Shown here: positions 9,299 to 18,377 of the stretch, piece by piece
How the letters are laid out: every line of letters starts with the position of its first letter
How positions within the stretch are numbered: position 1 is the first letter of the stretch
DNA from: Clostridium sp. CAG:590
Lineage (GTDB): Bacteria > Bacillota > Clostridia > Lachnospirales > Lachnospiraceae
Length of the DNA stretch: 64,000 nt
Reading direction: 5' to 3'
NCBI GenBank assembly: GCA_000431135.1
Contig: HF987896.1
Span: 56,598 to 120,597 of the forward strand
Made by a program: the position numbers and the translations under genes
The notes under the pieces: generated by a model
Told to the model about the DNA's origin: nothing
Seen by the model: only the letters and a program-made list of their open reading frames with translations
Databases searched by the model: none

Positions 9299-10666
9299 AT
9301 GAAAAAAAGAGAAAAGTTTAAACGGTTGATCAATTTTTTAGAGGGCTTTGTGATATTAGCAGCCCATACAGTGCTGTTCGCATTTGTATGGTATGGTTCC
9401 TATGTTAAGCAGTTAGATATTCCGTTTTTCCGTCGCGGTGACTGGGCAGTGATTGGTGTATATGCATTGATCCTGTTTTTGCTGACACATTTGTACGGAG
9501 GATTTAAGATAGGGTATTTACGGTTAATGGACGTATTATATTCACAGATTCTGTCCCTGATTTGTGCGAATGTGGTAGCTTATATCCAGGTTGTATTGAT
9601 CAGTAGAGAGTATTTAAGCTCCGTTCCTATTTTGAAGATGACCATTGTGCAGATTGCGATCATATTACTATGGGTATTTATATGTAAGCTGATCTATGCG
9701 GCGTTGTATCCGCCGAGACAGATGCTGCTTGTCTGCTATGATCGCGATCCGGATGATATGATCAATAAAATGAGTTCCAGACAGGATAAGTATGAGATCT
9801 GTGACATTGCAGATTTGAATGAGGAGTCTTTGGAGAGTGTATGTGATATGGTGACGGAGTATGAGGCGGTATTGATCTATGATATTCCGGCATATGAGAG
9901 AAATATTATCTTAAAACGTTGCTTTACGGAAAGTGTCAGAACATACGTTACACCGAAGATTTCTGACATTTTACTCCGAGGTGCGGACAATATTCATTTA
10001 TTTGACACGCCATTATATCTTTCAAGAAATCAGGGGCTTTCGGCAGATCAGTTAATGTTTAAGCGATTGCTGGATCTGGTGGTATGTATACCGGTATCTG
10101 TTGTGTTGATGCCATTGTTTTTGATTATTTCTCTTATGATCAAGCTGTATGATGGAGGACCGGTACTGTACAAACAACCAAGATTGACGATTAATGGAAA
10201 AGTGTTCAATATTTATAAATTCCGAAGTATGCGTATGGATTCCGAAAAGGAAGGCGCACAGCTCGCCAAAAAACATGATGATCGCGTTACACCGATTGGA
10301 CGGGTTCTGAGAGCGTTGCATTTTGATGAATTTCCACAGTTGATCAATATTATCAAAGGGGATATGTCTTTAGTAGGACCAAGACCGGAACGTCCGGAGA
10401 TTGCTGAACAATATAAAGAAGTCATTCCGGAATTTGATTTTCGATTGAAGGTAAAAGCAGGACTTACCGGATATGCACAGGTTTATGGAAAATATAATAC
10501 GACACCATATGATAAATTAAAATTAGACCTGACATATATTGAGAATTATACATTCTGGTTAGATATAAAACTAATGTTCCTTACATTTAAGATTCTGTTC
10601 CAGAAGGAGAATACAGAGGGAATTGATGCGAATCAGGTTACAGCAATTAAGAAAACGAGGGAGTAG
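9299..10666 (+). CDS. polyprenyl-phosphate sugar-phosphate transferase (WbaP/CpsE-type initiating enzyme)
   Basis: The 455-residue membrane protein has four or so hydrophobic segments in residues 15-130, a soluble middle part, then a re-entrant membrane helix starting at KRLLDLVVCIPVSVVL (about 254) and the bacterial sugar transferase domain. This contains YKQPRL, IYKFRSMR, the signature DEFPQLINIIKGDMSLVGPR (about 342) and KAGLTGYAQV. The family transfers a sugar-1-phosphate to undecaprenyl phosphate, the first step of a lipid-linked glycan. It heads a run of TagF-like and glycosyltransferase genes, so it appears to start a teichoic-acid-like polymer in place of TagO, which is not seen here. 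The sugar could be glucose, galactose or an N-acetylated sugar. It is 17 bp after the GH25 gene and 2 bp before the next. Confidence 0.9.
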   Translation: MKKREKFKRLINFLEGFVILAAHTVLFAFVWYGSYVKQLDIPFFRRGDWAVIGVYALILFLLTHLYGGFKIGYLRLMDVLYSQILSLICANVVAYIQVVLISREYLSSVPILKMTIVQIAIILLWVFICKLIYAALYPPRQMLLVCYDRDPDDMINKMSSRQDKYEICDIADLNEESLESVCDMVTEYEAVLIYDIPAYERNIILKRCFTESVRTYVTPKISDILLRGADNIHLFDTPLYLSRNQGLSADQLMFKRLLDLVVCIPVSVVLMPLFLIISLMIKLYDGGPVLYKQPRLTINGKVFNIYKFRSMRMDSEKEGAQLAKKHDDRVTPIGRVLRALHFDEFPQLINIIKGDMSLVGPRPERPEIAEQYKEVIPEFDFRLKVKAGLTGYAQVYGKYNTTPYDKLKLDLTYIENYTFWLDIKLMFLTFKILFQKENTEGIDANQVTAIKKTRE

Positions 10667-10668
10667 TC

Positions 10669-11856
10669 ATGGATCAGGCATTTGTTAAGGTAATGATTTC
10701 GGAGGCGGTAAGAATTGCCACTTTACCGTTTCGTATCATGCCGATCAAGCGGAATCGAATTGTATTTACCGGACTTACAGGAGGGAAAAACTATGATTAC
10801 TCCTGTAATCCAAGGTATGTATATGAGTATCTACGCGACAAGTATCCGGGATGGTTTGAGTATGTCTGGGCAGTGAGTGACAAGAACAAATATGCATTTT
10901 TAGAAGAAGAAGGAGTAAAATTAGTGAAGCATTTTACTGTTTCTTCTTTTCCTATGTTGTTGACTGCAAAAGTAATTGTGACGAATGGTTCCTATGCACC
11001 GTGGTTCCCGTTCCGGAAGAAGCAGTATGTGATCAATACATGGCATGGCGGGGGAGCTTATAAGAAGGTGGAAAATGACAGACCGGATGCAAATTGGGCA
11101 ACCAAAAAGAGAGCGAGGTTCTGTGCAGAGAATATTGACCTTTTTGTTGCAAGCTGTAAGGTACAGGAAGAGAATATGATTCAAAAGACCTTTTTGTATC
11201 ATGGCGATGTCTTGCGGGCAGGAACACCGAGAAATGACAAACTGGTGCGGCAGGAGACAGAAGAATTTCAAAGAAAAGTAAAAGAACGATATGGAATACC
11301 GGATAATGGAAAGATTGTATTGTATGCACCAACATATCGAATGCCTTCCATGCCGGTTGTGTTAGAAAGTGATCGCCTATTACAGAAATTAAATGAGGGT
11401 CTGCTTAATGGTACTCATGAGGGTGAGAGATGGTTTTTTATGTGTCGATATCACAGATATCAGGAAGGAGCAGGTCTGCAGATATTAGGTGAGAATATTA
11501 TTGATGTGAGTGATTATCCGGATATGCAGGAGTTGCTATGCGCGGCCGATATGTTGCTCACTGATTATTCTTCCTGCATTTGGGATTATTCATTTTTGAA
11601 ACGACCATGTTTTTTGTATGTGCCGGATAAAGAAGAGTATATTCAGAATACCGGATTTTATGTAGGGATGGAACAGTGGCCGTACAAGCAGGCGAAGACA
11701 ATGGAAGAATTAGAGGAAGATATTGCACAGTATGACGATGGCTGGCAATCGGAACAGATTCAGAAACATTGGACTTTGTTGGGCAATTATGAACAAGGCA
11801 GATGTTGTGAACAATTAACGGATAAGATATTAGAACAAACAGAAAATAATATATAA
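10669..11856 (+). CDS. CDP-glycerol/polyol glycerophosphotransferase family protein (TagF/TarF-like)
   Basis: The 395-residue protein belongs to the CDP-glycerol:poly(glycerophosphate) transferase family. Visible motifs are INTWHGGGAYKK (about residue 122), LYAPTYR (about 220) and LLTDYSSCIWDYSFLKRP (about 297), which together form the CDP-binding and catalytic site. It lacks a signal peptide but has a basic, hydrophobic N-terminus (PFRIMPIKRNRIVF) suited to membrane-face association. Enzymes of this family add glycerol-phosphate or ribitol-phosphate to a lipid-linked primer or chain. The single-domain length suggests a primase or short-chain role, but polymerase activity cannot be excluded. 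It follows the initiating transferase by 2 bp and precedes a GT2 by 12 bp. Confidence 0.88.
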   Translation: MDQAFVKVMISEAVRIATLPFRIMPIKRNRIVFTGLTGGKNYDYSCNPRYVYEYLRDKYPGWFEYVWAVSDKNKYAFLEEEGVKLVKHFTVSSFPMLLTAKVIVTNGSYAPWFPFRKKQYVINTWHGGGAYKKVENDRPDANWATKKRARFCAENIDLFVASCKVQEENMIQKTFLYHGDVLRAGTPRNDKLVRQETEEFQRKVKERYGIPDNGKIVLYAPTYRMPSMPVVLESDRLLQKLNEGLLNGTHEGERWFFMCRYHRYQEGAGLQILGENIIDVSDYPDMQELLCAADMLLTDYSSCIWDYSFLKRPCFLYVPDKEEYIQNTGFYVGMEQWPYKQAKTMEELEEDIAQYDDGWQSEQIQKHWTLLGNYEQGRCCEQLTDKILEQTENNI

Positions 11857-11868
11857 TGAGGTGGAAGA

Positions 11869-13050
11869 ATGGAAAATGTTGGTGTATCAATTATTATGCC
11901 GGTATATAATGTACAGGAATATATTAAGACATCTCTCAGTAATGTTGTGAATCAGAGTTATCAGAATATTGAGATTATTGTTGTGGATGATGGATCCACT
12001 GATCTAACGGCAGATTTGGTGAAAGAACAGATGCAAGTGGATACTAGAATTCAATATATTTATCAGGAAAAGAAGAATGCAGGCGTTGCAAGAAATATAG
12101 GTATGATGCATGCACACGGTAAATATCTTATGTTCTTAGACGGGGATGATATGTTTGATGAGCAGTTGGTTGAGAAGTTGTATGACCGTGCAGAGAGTAT
12201 GCAGGCGGATCTATGTATTTGTGGAGCAGATCATTATGATGAACAGCAAGAGGAATATATTCCACAGCACCAATATCTGGTGAAAAAAATGTTACCGGAG
12301 CAGGATGTTTTTTCAAAAGAGACGAATCCGGATTATTTTTTTAATCTAACAACTTTTGTACCTTGGAATAAATTATATTTAAGAAGTTTTATACAGGAGA
12401 ATAATATTCAGTTTCAGAATATTGAAAGGGTTAATGATCAATATTTTGTCATGCTGGCAATGGCGATGGCAAAAAGAATAACGGTTGTGGATGAATGTCT
12501 TGTACATTATCGTACAAATCAAAGTAATAATCTGACAAATACATTTTCTCAGTCTGCAATGTGTAAATATGAAGCGTTTTGTGCGGTGGCAACAACTTTC
12601 GAAGAAATGCATTTACTGGAAAATGAACATTTGAAACAATCTTTTGTAAATAAAGCATTGAATTCTATGATTTATGGATTGAACATACAGACGGATATAA
12701 CCGGTTTTCGGAAAATGTATGATATTTTGAAACAGGAAGGATTTGAACGGTTAGGAGTCCGGGACTATGGCGAGGAGTTCTATTATAATCAGGCTGAATA
12801 TAGTAATTATAAAAATATTATGGAGCATGATTATCAGTCATATCTTTTAGTTAAAAATCGGGAATACCGGAATACGATACGTGTAAAGAATTTCAAATAC
12901 AATACCATGGTGAAAGAAAAGAATAGCCGTATCAAAGAAGTAGAGAAGGAATTAAATGGAATTAAGCGTAAGAAGTGGTATCAGAAGATGGTAAAAATGA
13001 TTGTGATATACCATAAATTGATCGGTAAACAGGATGATTATCAGGCGTGA
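11869..13050 (+). CDS. family 2 glycosyltransferase
   Basis: The 393-residue protein opens with a GT-A fold: VSIIMPVYNVQEYI at residues 5-18, IEIIVVDDGSTD near 34-45, and the metal-binding FLDGDD near 89-94. A further NAGVARNIGM segment fits the GT2 family of inverting transferases. The C-terminal third (about 270-393) is not part of the core and is highly charged, probably helical or coiled coil (KEKNSRIKEVEKELNGIKRK), ending in a basic stretch. There is no membrane span. It would add a sugar from a nucleotide donor to the lipid-linked teichoic-acid-like intermediate. Donor and linkage are unknown. It sits between two CDP-polyol phosphotransferase genes with gaps of about 10 bp. Confidence 0.85.
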   Translation: MENVGVSIIMPVYNVQEYIKTSLSNVVNQSYQNIEIIVVDDGSTDLTADLVKEQMQVDTRIQYIYQEKKNAGVARNIGMMHAHGKYLMFLDGDDMFDEQLVEKLYDRAESMQADLCICGADHYDEQQEEYIPQHQYLVKKMLPEQDVFSKETNPDYFFNLTTFVPWNKLYLRSFIQENNIQFQNIERVNDQYFVMLAMAMAKRITVVDECLVHYRTNQSNNLTNTFSQSAMCKYEAFCAVATTFEEMHLLENEHLKQSFVNKALNSMIYGLNIQTDITGFRKMYDILKQEGFERLGVRDYGEEFYYNQAEYSNYKNIMEHDYQSYLLVKNREYRNTIRVKNFKYNTMVKEKNSRIKEVEKELNGIKRKKWYQKMVKMIVIYHKLIGKQDDYQA

Positions 13051-13059
13051 GGTAGAATT

Positions 13060-14826
13060 ATGAAAATTAATGCACAAACAGAAGTATTAGTAGATAAACT
13101 GGCAATTCGTCGGGATGTTATGACAATTGGAGTATTGGTTCGGAATACCTCCGGACATCCGGAAGATGTGGAGATTAAACTTGCAGTAAAGTTTGAAAAT
13201 GACAGGGAAAGCAGAATACTTCCACTTCGGGTGACTGATACCAGTTTTGATGAGAATGGTAATTATATTGGATATGCCGTATTTGATTATGAACTGGATA
13301 CGGTGTTCTTTCGGAGTGATCTGAATGCATTTACGGTTACTATACAGGTATATGATGGACAGACATATCAGAATGTTTTGGTGAAAACTACAGAGTTTAA
13401 TCAGGTAAAGGAAGAAAATGAATATGCTTGTAAGTTGGAGAATGGGGTAATTACAATCAAGAGGAAGAAACCGGTAAAGTATCCAAAGAATAATCCGCTT
13501 CTGGCAATTCTTGTTTTTGTGTATCGTGCGATTGAATTTATAATAGGAACCCTTTTGATTCCCATTTTTTTGTTAGATGGTATATATGTATATGCATTAG
13601 GCGGCAAACGCCGGTATATGGAGAATACCTACGGAGGCGGACAATTAAAGAGGGTTTTATTGTTTGCAAAATGGAGATACTCATATTTTTGCAGGATTAC
13701 AATGAATCGTGCAACATTAAAGAGAACGTTTTTGAATGTAACAGCATCTGTGCTATCGCTTTTCTTTAAGAAGGATCATGTGTTATTTATGTCATCAAGG
13801 AGAGAGGATCTTACAGGAAATATCGCATATGTAAATGATGTGTTACAGCAAAAGGATTGTAAGGTACTTTTCTGGCTGGTTCCGGGAAAAAGAAAATATA
13901 TGACGTATAAGAATTACTGGAAACTTGCATACTGTCTTGCAAGAAGCAAGGTGGTTGTAGTAGATGATTTTACACCTGTGTTGAATGAAGTATGGGTTAT
14001 GGAACATCGTATTCTGATTCAGTTATGGCATGCTTGCGGAGCGTTTAAAACATTTGGTTTTACAAGAGTTGGAAAAGATGGTGGACCTTATCAGATGAGC
14101 ACAAATCATCGTTATTATAATTATGCAATTGTAAGTTCTTCTGAGATTCGTAGATTTTATGCGGAAGGCTTTGGGATTGATGTTGCGAATGTGAAATCCT
14201 TGGGCGTGCCGAGAACAGATGATTTCTTTAAGGAAACATATAAAGCAGAGATAAAAGATAAGTTGTATCAGTCATATCCACAGTTGGTAGGGAAAAAGAT
14301 TATTTTATTTGCTCCGACATTTCGTGGAAACGGTGCAGGAACCGCATATTTTCCATTTGAAAAGTTTGATGTGGAAGAGCTGTTAAACCAGCTTGGTGAC
14401 GAGTATATGGTTATTATCAAGCATCATCCGTTTGTGGAACAGAAACATCCGGTAAGTGCAACAGTGAGCGACAGAGTGTTGGATCTGTCCGCTGAATCGG
14501 AAATTAATGATCTGTTATTTATTACAGACTTACTGATCACGGATTATTCTTCTGTTATTTTTGAGGCATCATTGCTCAATATACCAATGTTATTTTATGC
14601 ATTTGATTTAGAAGATTATGTAGTGAATCGTGATTTTTATTATCCGTTTAAGAATTTTGTTCCGGGAAAGATTGTGCGGGATATGGATGCAATCGTGAAT
14701 GCAATTACACAAAATGATTTTGAACAGGAGAAAGTAGAGTCGTTCAAAAAGCGTTTCTTTGATCAGCTAGATGGGAAATCATCTGAAAGGGTGGCGGACT
14801 TTATAATGGGGTTGTTAGATAGCTGA
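13060..14826 (+). CDS. CDP-glycerol/ribitol phosphotransferase, long form (TarL/TagF-like polymerase candidate)
   Basis: The 588-residue protein has three parts. Residues 1 to about 130 form a beta-rich N-terminal domain of unknown function with no obvious family resemblance. A hydrophobic stretch at about 147-185 (NPLLAILVFVYRAIEFIIG onward) probably inserts in or lies on the membrane. The C-terminal 360 residues are the glycerophosphotransferase domain, with LWHACGAFKTFG (about 326), LFAPTFRG (about 416), IKHHPF and ITDYSSVIFEASLLN (about 490). Length and layout resemble TarL/TarK/TagF polymerases, so it is the best candidate in this block for making the repeating polyol-phosphate chain. 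Since tarI-tarJ follow, ribitol-phosphate is the likelier substrate, though this is inference. It ends 69 bp before the ABC exporter, with a promoter between. Confidence 0.87.
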   Translation: MKINAQTEVLVDKLAIRRDVMTIGVLVRNTSGHPEDVEIKLAVKFENDRESRILPLRVTDTSFDENGNYIGYAVFDYELDTVFFRSDLNAFTVTIQVYDGQTYQNVLVKTTEFNQVKEENEYACKLENGVITIKRKKPVKYPKNNPLLAILVFVYRAIEFIIGTLLIPIFLLDGIYVYALGGKRRYMENTYGGGQLKRVLLFAKWRYSYFCRITMNRATLKRTFLNVTASVLSLFFKKDHVLFMSSRREDLTGNIAYVNDVLQQKDCKVLFWLVPGKRKYMTYKNYWKLAYCLARSKVVVVDDFTPVLNEVWVMEHRILIQLWHACGAFKTFGFTRVGKDGGPYQMSTNHRYYNYAIVSSSEIRRFYAEGFGIDVANVKSLGVPRTDDFFKETYKAEIKDKLYQSYPQLVGKKIILFAPTFRGNGAGTAYFPFEKFDVEELLNQLGDEYMVIIKHHPFVEQKHPVSATVSDRVLDLSAESEINDLLFITDLLITDYSSVIFEASLLNIPMLFYAFDLEDYVVNRDFYYPFKNFVPGKIVRDMDAIVNAITQNDFEQEKVESFKKRFFDQLDGKSSERVADFIMGLLDS

Positions 14827-14838
14827 TATAATCAAACC

Positions 14839-14867
14839 TTGTGAATATGAATATTCTGTGATAGAAT
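14839..14867 (+). promoter_or_regulatory. internal promoter before the teichoic-acid-type ABC exporter
   Basis: TTGTGA (14839-14844) and TAGAAT (14862-14867) are 17 bp apart. It would allow separate expression of the exporter-tarIJ part of the operon. No terminator is seen before it, so read-through from upstream is also likely. Confidence 0.55.
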
Positions 14868-14894
14868 AAGTCGAATACACCGGGAGGCAATAAG

Positions 14895-15680
14895 ATGAAA
14901 CGATTTATTAATGATGTTGTAAAATATTACAACTATATGGTAAGAGCAGCAAAGTCTGCATTAAAGACAGAAGTTGCCAATTCCTACTTGAATTGGATAT
15001 GGTGGGTTCTGGATCCGTTGTTTACAATGTTAATATACTATGTAATCTTTGGCGTTGTATTTAATGGAAAAGAAAAATATTTTGTGTTGTTCCTGTTTAT
15101 CGGTTTGACAATGTGGAATTTCTTTAATAAGAATGTGGTACAAAGTGTCAATATGATCAAACGTAACAAGTCCATTGTTGCAAAGGTATATATTCCAAAG
15201 TATATTCTGTTGATATCGAATATGATGATTAATGGATTTAAGATGATGATATCATGGGCTATCGTTGTATTGATGATGATTTTTTATCATGTAGAGATAT
15301 CCTGGTATGTGTTATATTTTATACCGATTATGATTATATTAGTACTCTTTACATTTGGATTCAGTATACATTTACTTCATTTTGGTGTTTTTGTAGAGGA
15401 CTTGAATAATGTAGTGAATATCGCATTTCGATTATTGTTCTATATGACAGGTATTATGTATAATATTGAGACAAGGATCCATAATCCGTTGATCCGGAAG
15501 ATATTGATTTATTGTAATCCAATCGCTTTGCTGATCACGGATATGCGAAAAGTGTTATTGTATCAGACAGCCCCAAGTGTAAAAGGTATGTTGTTATGGA
15601 CAGTGATTGCTTTAATCTTAAGTGCATTAGGTGTGAGACAAATCTATAAGAATGAGAATACTTATGTAAAGGTGATTTAG
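14895..15680 (+). CDS. ABC-2 type polysaccharide/teichoic acid export permease (TagG-like)
   Basis: The 261-residue membrane protein has six hydrophobic segments and the ABC-2 permease layout: an amphipathic N-terminus, then spans starting at WIWWVLDPLFTMLIYYVIFG (about 33). The NFFNKNVVQSVNMIKRNKSIVAKV loop between spans 2 and 3 is typical of TagG/Wzm permeases. Such permeases form the channel that passes lipid-linked polymer across the membrane. The ATPase gene begins immediately after its stop. Being next to TagF-like genes and tarIJ, it most likely exports the teichoic-acid-like polymer, like TagG/TarG. The start follows GGGAGG by 7 bp. Confidence 0.9.
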   Translation: MKRFINDVVKYYNYMVRAAKSALKTEVANSYLNWIWWVLDPLFTMLIYYVIFGVVFNGKEKYFVLFLFIGLTMWNFFNKNVVQSVNMIKRNKSIVAKVYIPKYILLISNMMINGFKMMISWAIVVLMMIFYHVEISWYVLYFIPIMIILVLFTFGFSIHLLHFGVFVEDLNNVVNIAFRLLFYMTGIMYNIETRIHNPLIRKILIYCNPIALLITDMRKVLLYQTAPSVKGMLLWTVIALILSALGVRQIYKNENTYVKVI

Positions 15681-15682
15681 TG

Positions 15683-16471
15683 ATGAGTGTATTAGAAGAA
15701 AAAGAAGTTATGGATGATGCTCCAGTTGTAAAGGAAGTTGATAATAATGATATTGCAATTGAAGTGAAGGATCTTTGGATAGGCTATAAGAATATCAAGG
15801 CATATTCGATCAAGAAAAGTCTTCTGCGTCTTAAGAAGGTTCAAGTTGATGAGTTTCAAGCGGTGAAAGGAGTATCTTTTACGGTACCAAAAGGTGAGAT
15901 TCTCGGTATTATTGGTAAGAATGGAAGTGGTAAATCGACGATGCTTCGTGCGATTGCCGGTATCTTTTGTCCGGATAAAGGTTCAATCGATCTCAAAGGA
16001 CATACTGTTTCTTTATTGTCCATTGGCGTAGGATTCCAGAAAGAGATTACTGGACGGGAGAATATTCTGTTATCTGGCATGTTGCTTGGATTTTCAGAAG
16101 AACAGATCCGGGATAAGATGGATAAGATTATTGCGTTTGCAGATTTGGGAAGGTTTATTGATATGCCTGTCAGAACATATTCAAGTGGTATGTATTCCAA
16201 ATTGGCTTTTTCTATTACTGCCATTCTTGAAACAGAGATTATGTTGATCGATGAAGTGCTAAGTGTCGGTGATCAGAAGTTCAAAAAGAAAAGTTATGAA
16301 AAGATGAAAGAATTGATCTCAAACAAAGACCGTACAGTTGTCATCGTATCACATAATATATCTACATTAAGTTCTTTGTGTGACCGGGTTATGTGGATGC
16401 ATGATGGCGAGATCAAGAAGCTGGGCCCGGCAGACGAAGTGTTAGAAGAATATCAGGAGTTTATGAAATAG
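15683..16471 (+). CDS. ABC exporter ATPase for teichoic acid/polysaccharide (TagH-like)
   Basis: The start is put at ATG 15683, 7 bp after AGGTGA; a GTG three bases earlier is also possible. The 262-residue protein has Walker A GKNGSGKST at residues 78-86, the signature segment YSSGMYSKLAF, and Walker B IMLIDEVLSVGD, all intact. It powers the permease encoded just upstream. An N-terminal extension of about 25 acidic residues precedes the ABC domain. Unlike the second exporter ATPase near 61 kb, it has no C-terminal polymer-recognition domain, and it lacks the extracytoplasmic part found in B. subtilis TagH. Its stop overlaps the GTG start of the next gene, so the genes are translationally coupled. 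Confidence 0.92.
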   Translation: MSVLEEKEVMDDAPVVKEVDNNDIAIEVKDLWIGYKNIKAYSIKKSLLRLKKVQVDEFQAVKGVSFTVPKGEILGIIGKNGSGKSTMLRAIAGIFCPDKGSIDLKGHTVSLLSIGVGFQKEITGRENILLSGMLLGFSEEQIRDKMDKIIAFADLGRFIDMPVRTYSSGMYSKLAFSITAILETEIMLIDEVLSVGDQKFKKKSYEKMKELISNKDRTVVIVSHNISTLSSLCDRVMWMHDGEIKKLGPADEVLEEYQEFMK

Positions 16472-17673
16472 TGATTCGTGATTTGATCAAATGGGTTGTG
16501 TTCAAATGTATATATCCGGTTGTGTATTGGTGTTCCTCAAGAAAAGTTGTAAATGACAGGAAGATTATTTTTGTTGAGAATCATCAGCCGGTACTGACTG
16601 ATAATTTTACACTATTGTATGAGCAATTTCAGCAGATGGGTTATGAAATACATGTGCATTATTTGCGTGTGGCACATTCCGGGTGGGGAACGATCATCCG
16701 GGAATCAATCAGTGTACTTCGCGATATTGGCGATGCAGCAGTTGTATTTTTGAATGAATCGAACAGTTTGTTTGGAGCATTTACATTGAGAAAAGAAACA
16801 CAGATGGTACAAGTGTGGCATGCATGTGGAGCCTTTAAAAAATGGGGATGCAGTGTAGCGGATAAGACATTTGGAGATTCCATGAAGGACTTGAAACAAT
16901 ACTCAGGACATCGGAATTATACATTGGTGCCAGTAAGTGGAGAGGAAGTCTGTTTTGCTTATGAAGAGGCATTTGGATTGGAAAAGGATTGCCATATTGT
17001 GAGACCACTGGGTGTAAGCAGAACGGATGTATTGTTTGATTCGTTTTATCGGCAGCAGGCATTTGACCATTTATATGAGTGGAAACCGGAATGGAGACAT
17101 AAGAAGATTCTATTGTATCTGCCAACGTTTCGCGGTTCTATAAAAGAAGCAAAAGCTCCGGATGTTTTGGATTGGAAGATGTTAGAACGGTTGGAAGAGC
17201 CATATGTGATTGTAATACGGAATCATCCATTTATCTCGGAAGTAATGGATGTACCGGATTATTTAGCTGATAAGGTAGTTGACATAAAACAGTTTGGTGA
17301 GGATTCGTTGTCGACGAATGAGTGGATGATTGTGTCAGAAGCATGCATCACAGATTATTCATCGGTTGTATTTGAATATTCTCTGTTAAATAAACCAATC
17401 TATTTTCTTGCGTATGATCTGGATTCGTATTACGATGAGCGTGGATTTTATTTTCCGTATGAGGCATTCGTGCCGGGGCCGATTATCCGTAATACACAAC
17501 AATTATTGGAACAGATACAGGAGATAGAGAGGTTTGATTATACACGATTGACAGAATTTCGTAAACATTATATGAATGGATGCGATGGAATGTCTACCAA
17601 ACGTATTGTTCAAACGGTAACAGAGACTATAGAATGTAAGCAAACAGGAGGAGTGCAAGATGGAAGGAAGTAA
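16471..17673 (+). CDS. CDP-glycerol/polyol glycerophosphotransferase family protein
   Basis: This 400-residue member of the TagF/TarL family starts with GTG at the overlap with the ATPase stop. Motifs are VWHACGAFKKWG (about residue 113), LLYLPTFRGS (about 214), NHPF and CITDYSSVVFEYSLLNKP (about 292). The WHACGAFK form is shared with the long enzyme at 13060-14826, while the two other family members in the window have TWHGG or TWHGS, so the four fall into two sub-types. It directly precedes the CDP-ribitol synthesis pair tarI-tarJ, the arrangement seen in ribitol teichoic-acid loci. It likely transfers a ribitol- or glycerol-phosphate unit. The start codon choice is moderately certain because the CAGGAG site is 11 bp away. 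Confidence 0.87.
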   Translation: MIRDLIKWVVFKCIYPVVYWCSSRKVVNDRKIIFVENHQPVLTDNFTLLYEQFQQMGYEIHVHYLRVAHSGWGTIIRESISVLRDIGDAAVVFLNESNSLFGAFTLRKETQMVQVWHACGAFKKWGCSVADKTFGDSMKDLKQYSGHRNYTLVPVSGEEVCFAYEEAFGLEKDCHIVRPLGVSRTDVLFDSFYRQQAFDHLYEWKPEWRHKKILLYLPTFRGSIKEAKAPDVLDWKMLERLEEPYVIVIRNHPFISEVMDVPDYLADKVVDIKQFGEDSLSTNEWMIVSEACITDYSSVVFEYSLLNKPIYFLAYDLDSYYDERGFYFPYEAFVPGPIIRNTQQLLEQIQEIERFDYTRLTEFRKHYMNGCDGMSTKRIVQTVTETIECKQTGGVQDGRK

Positions 17674-18376
17674 TATTTATGGAGTGGTTCTTGCCGGAGG
17701 CAAGGGAACACGAATGGGTAATGTTGAAAAGCCGAAACAGTTTATGGAGATTGGAAACAAGCCGATCATTGTTCATACCATTGAAAAATTCGTAGTCAAT
17801 ACACAGTTTGATAAGATTTTGGTGTTGTCACCAAAACAGTGGATTAAACATACGCAGGATCTTGTCCGCAAATATATACCGAATAGTGACAGAGTAGTTG
17901 TAATTGAGGGTGGAAGCACTAGAAATGAGACAATTATGAATGCTATTTCTTATATTGAATCGGAAGGAAAACTAGATGAAGACACGATTATTGTCACCCA
18001 TGATTCAGTTCGCCCGTTTGTTACACATCGTATCTTGGAGGAGAATATTCGCTATGCGAAAGAATTTGGGGCATGTGATACGGTAATACCCGCAACGGAT
18101 ACTATTGTAGAGAGCAAAGATCATCAGTTGATCGCATCTATTCCTGATCGTTCTACTATGTATCAGGGACAGACACCTCAATCATTCCATGCCAAATATT
18201 TAAGGGATTTGTATACATCACTTACTACGGAAGAGAAAGAGATATTGACAGATGCCTGCAAGATTCTGGTGATGAAGGGAGAACAAGTTCATCTGGTGGA
18301 AGGTGAGGAATCCAATATTAAGATCACATATCCTTATGATATGAGAGTAGCGGAAGCGTTGTTAGGAGGCATGTAA
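17660..18376 (+). CDS. tarI: ribitol-5-phosphate cytidylyltransferase (TarI-like, IspD family)
   Basis: The 238-residue IspD-type nucleotidyltransferase has LAGGKGTRMG at residues 11-20, KPKQF, and HDSVRPFV near 114. IspD itself makes CDP-methylerythritol, but here the next gene is a TarJ-like dehydrogenase, and TagF-family genes precede. This is the TarI/TarJ pair that converts ribulose-5-phosphate to ribitol-5-phosphate and then CDP-ribitol. The start has an AGGAGGAG site and overlaps the upstream gene by 14 bp. The second IspD-like protein in the window (27113-27835) is a paralogue with a different partner, and a true isoprenoid IspD would be expected elsewhere in the genome. Confidence 0.88.
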   Translation: MEGSNIYGVVLAGGKGTRMGNVEKPKQFMEIGNKPIIVHTIEKFVVNTQFDKILVLSPKQWIKHTQDLVRKYIPNSDRVVVIEGGSTRNETIMNAISYIESEGKLDEDTIIVTHDSVRPFVTHRILEENIRYAKEFGACDTVIPATDTIVESKDHQLIASIPDRSTMYQGQTPQSFHAKYLRDLYTSLTTEEKEILTDACKILVMKGEQVHLVEGEESNIKITYPYDMRVAEALLGGM

Positions 18377-18377
18377 T

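Noticed and set aside
17660..18376. Isoprenoid IspD
   Set aside because: The protein fits the IspD fold, but its neighbour TarJ and the TagF-type genes make CDP-ribitol synthesis much more likely.
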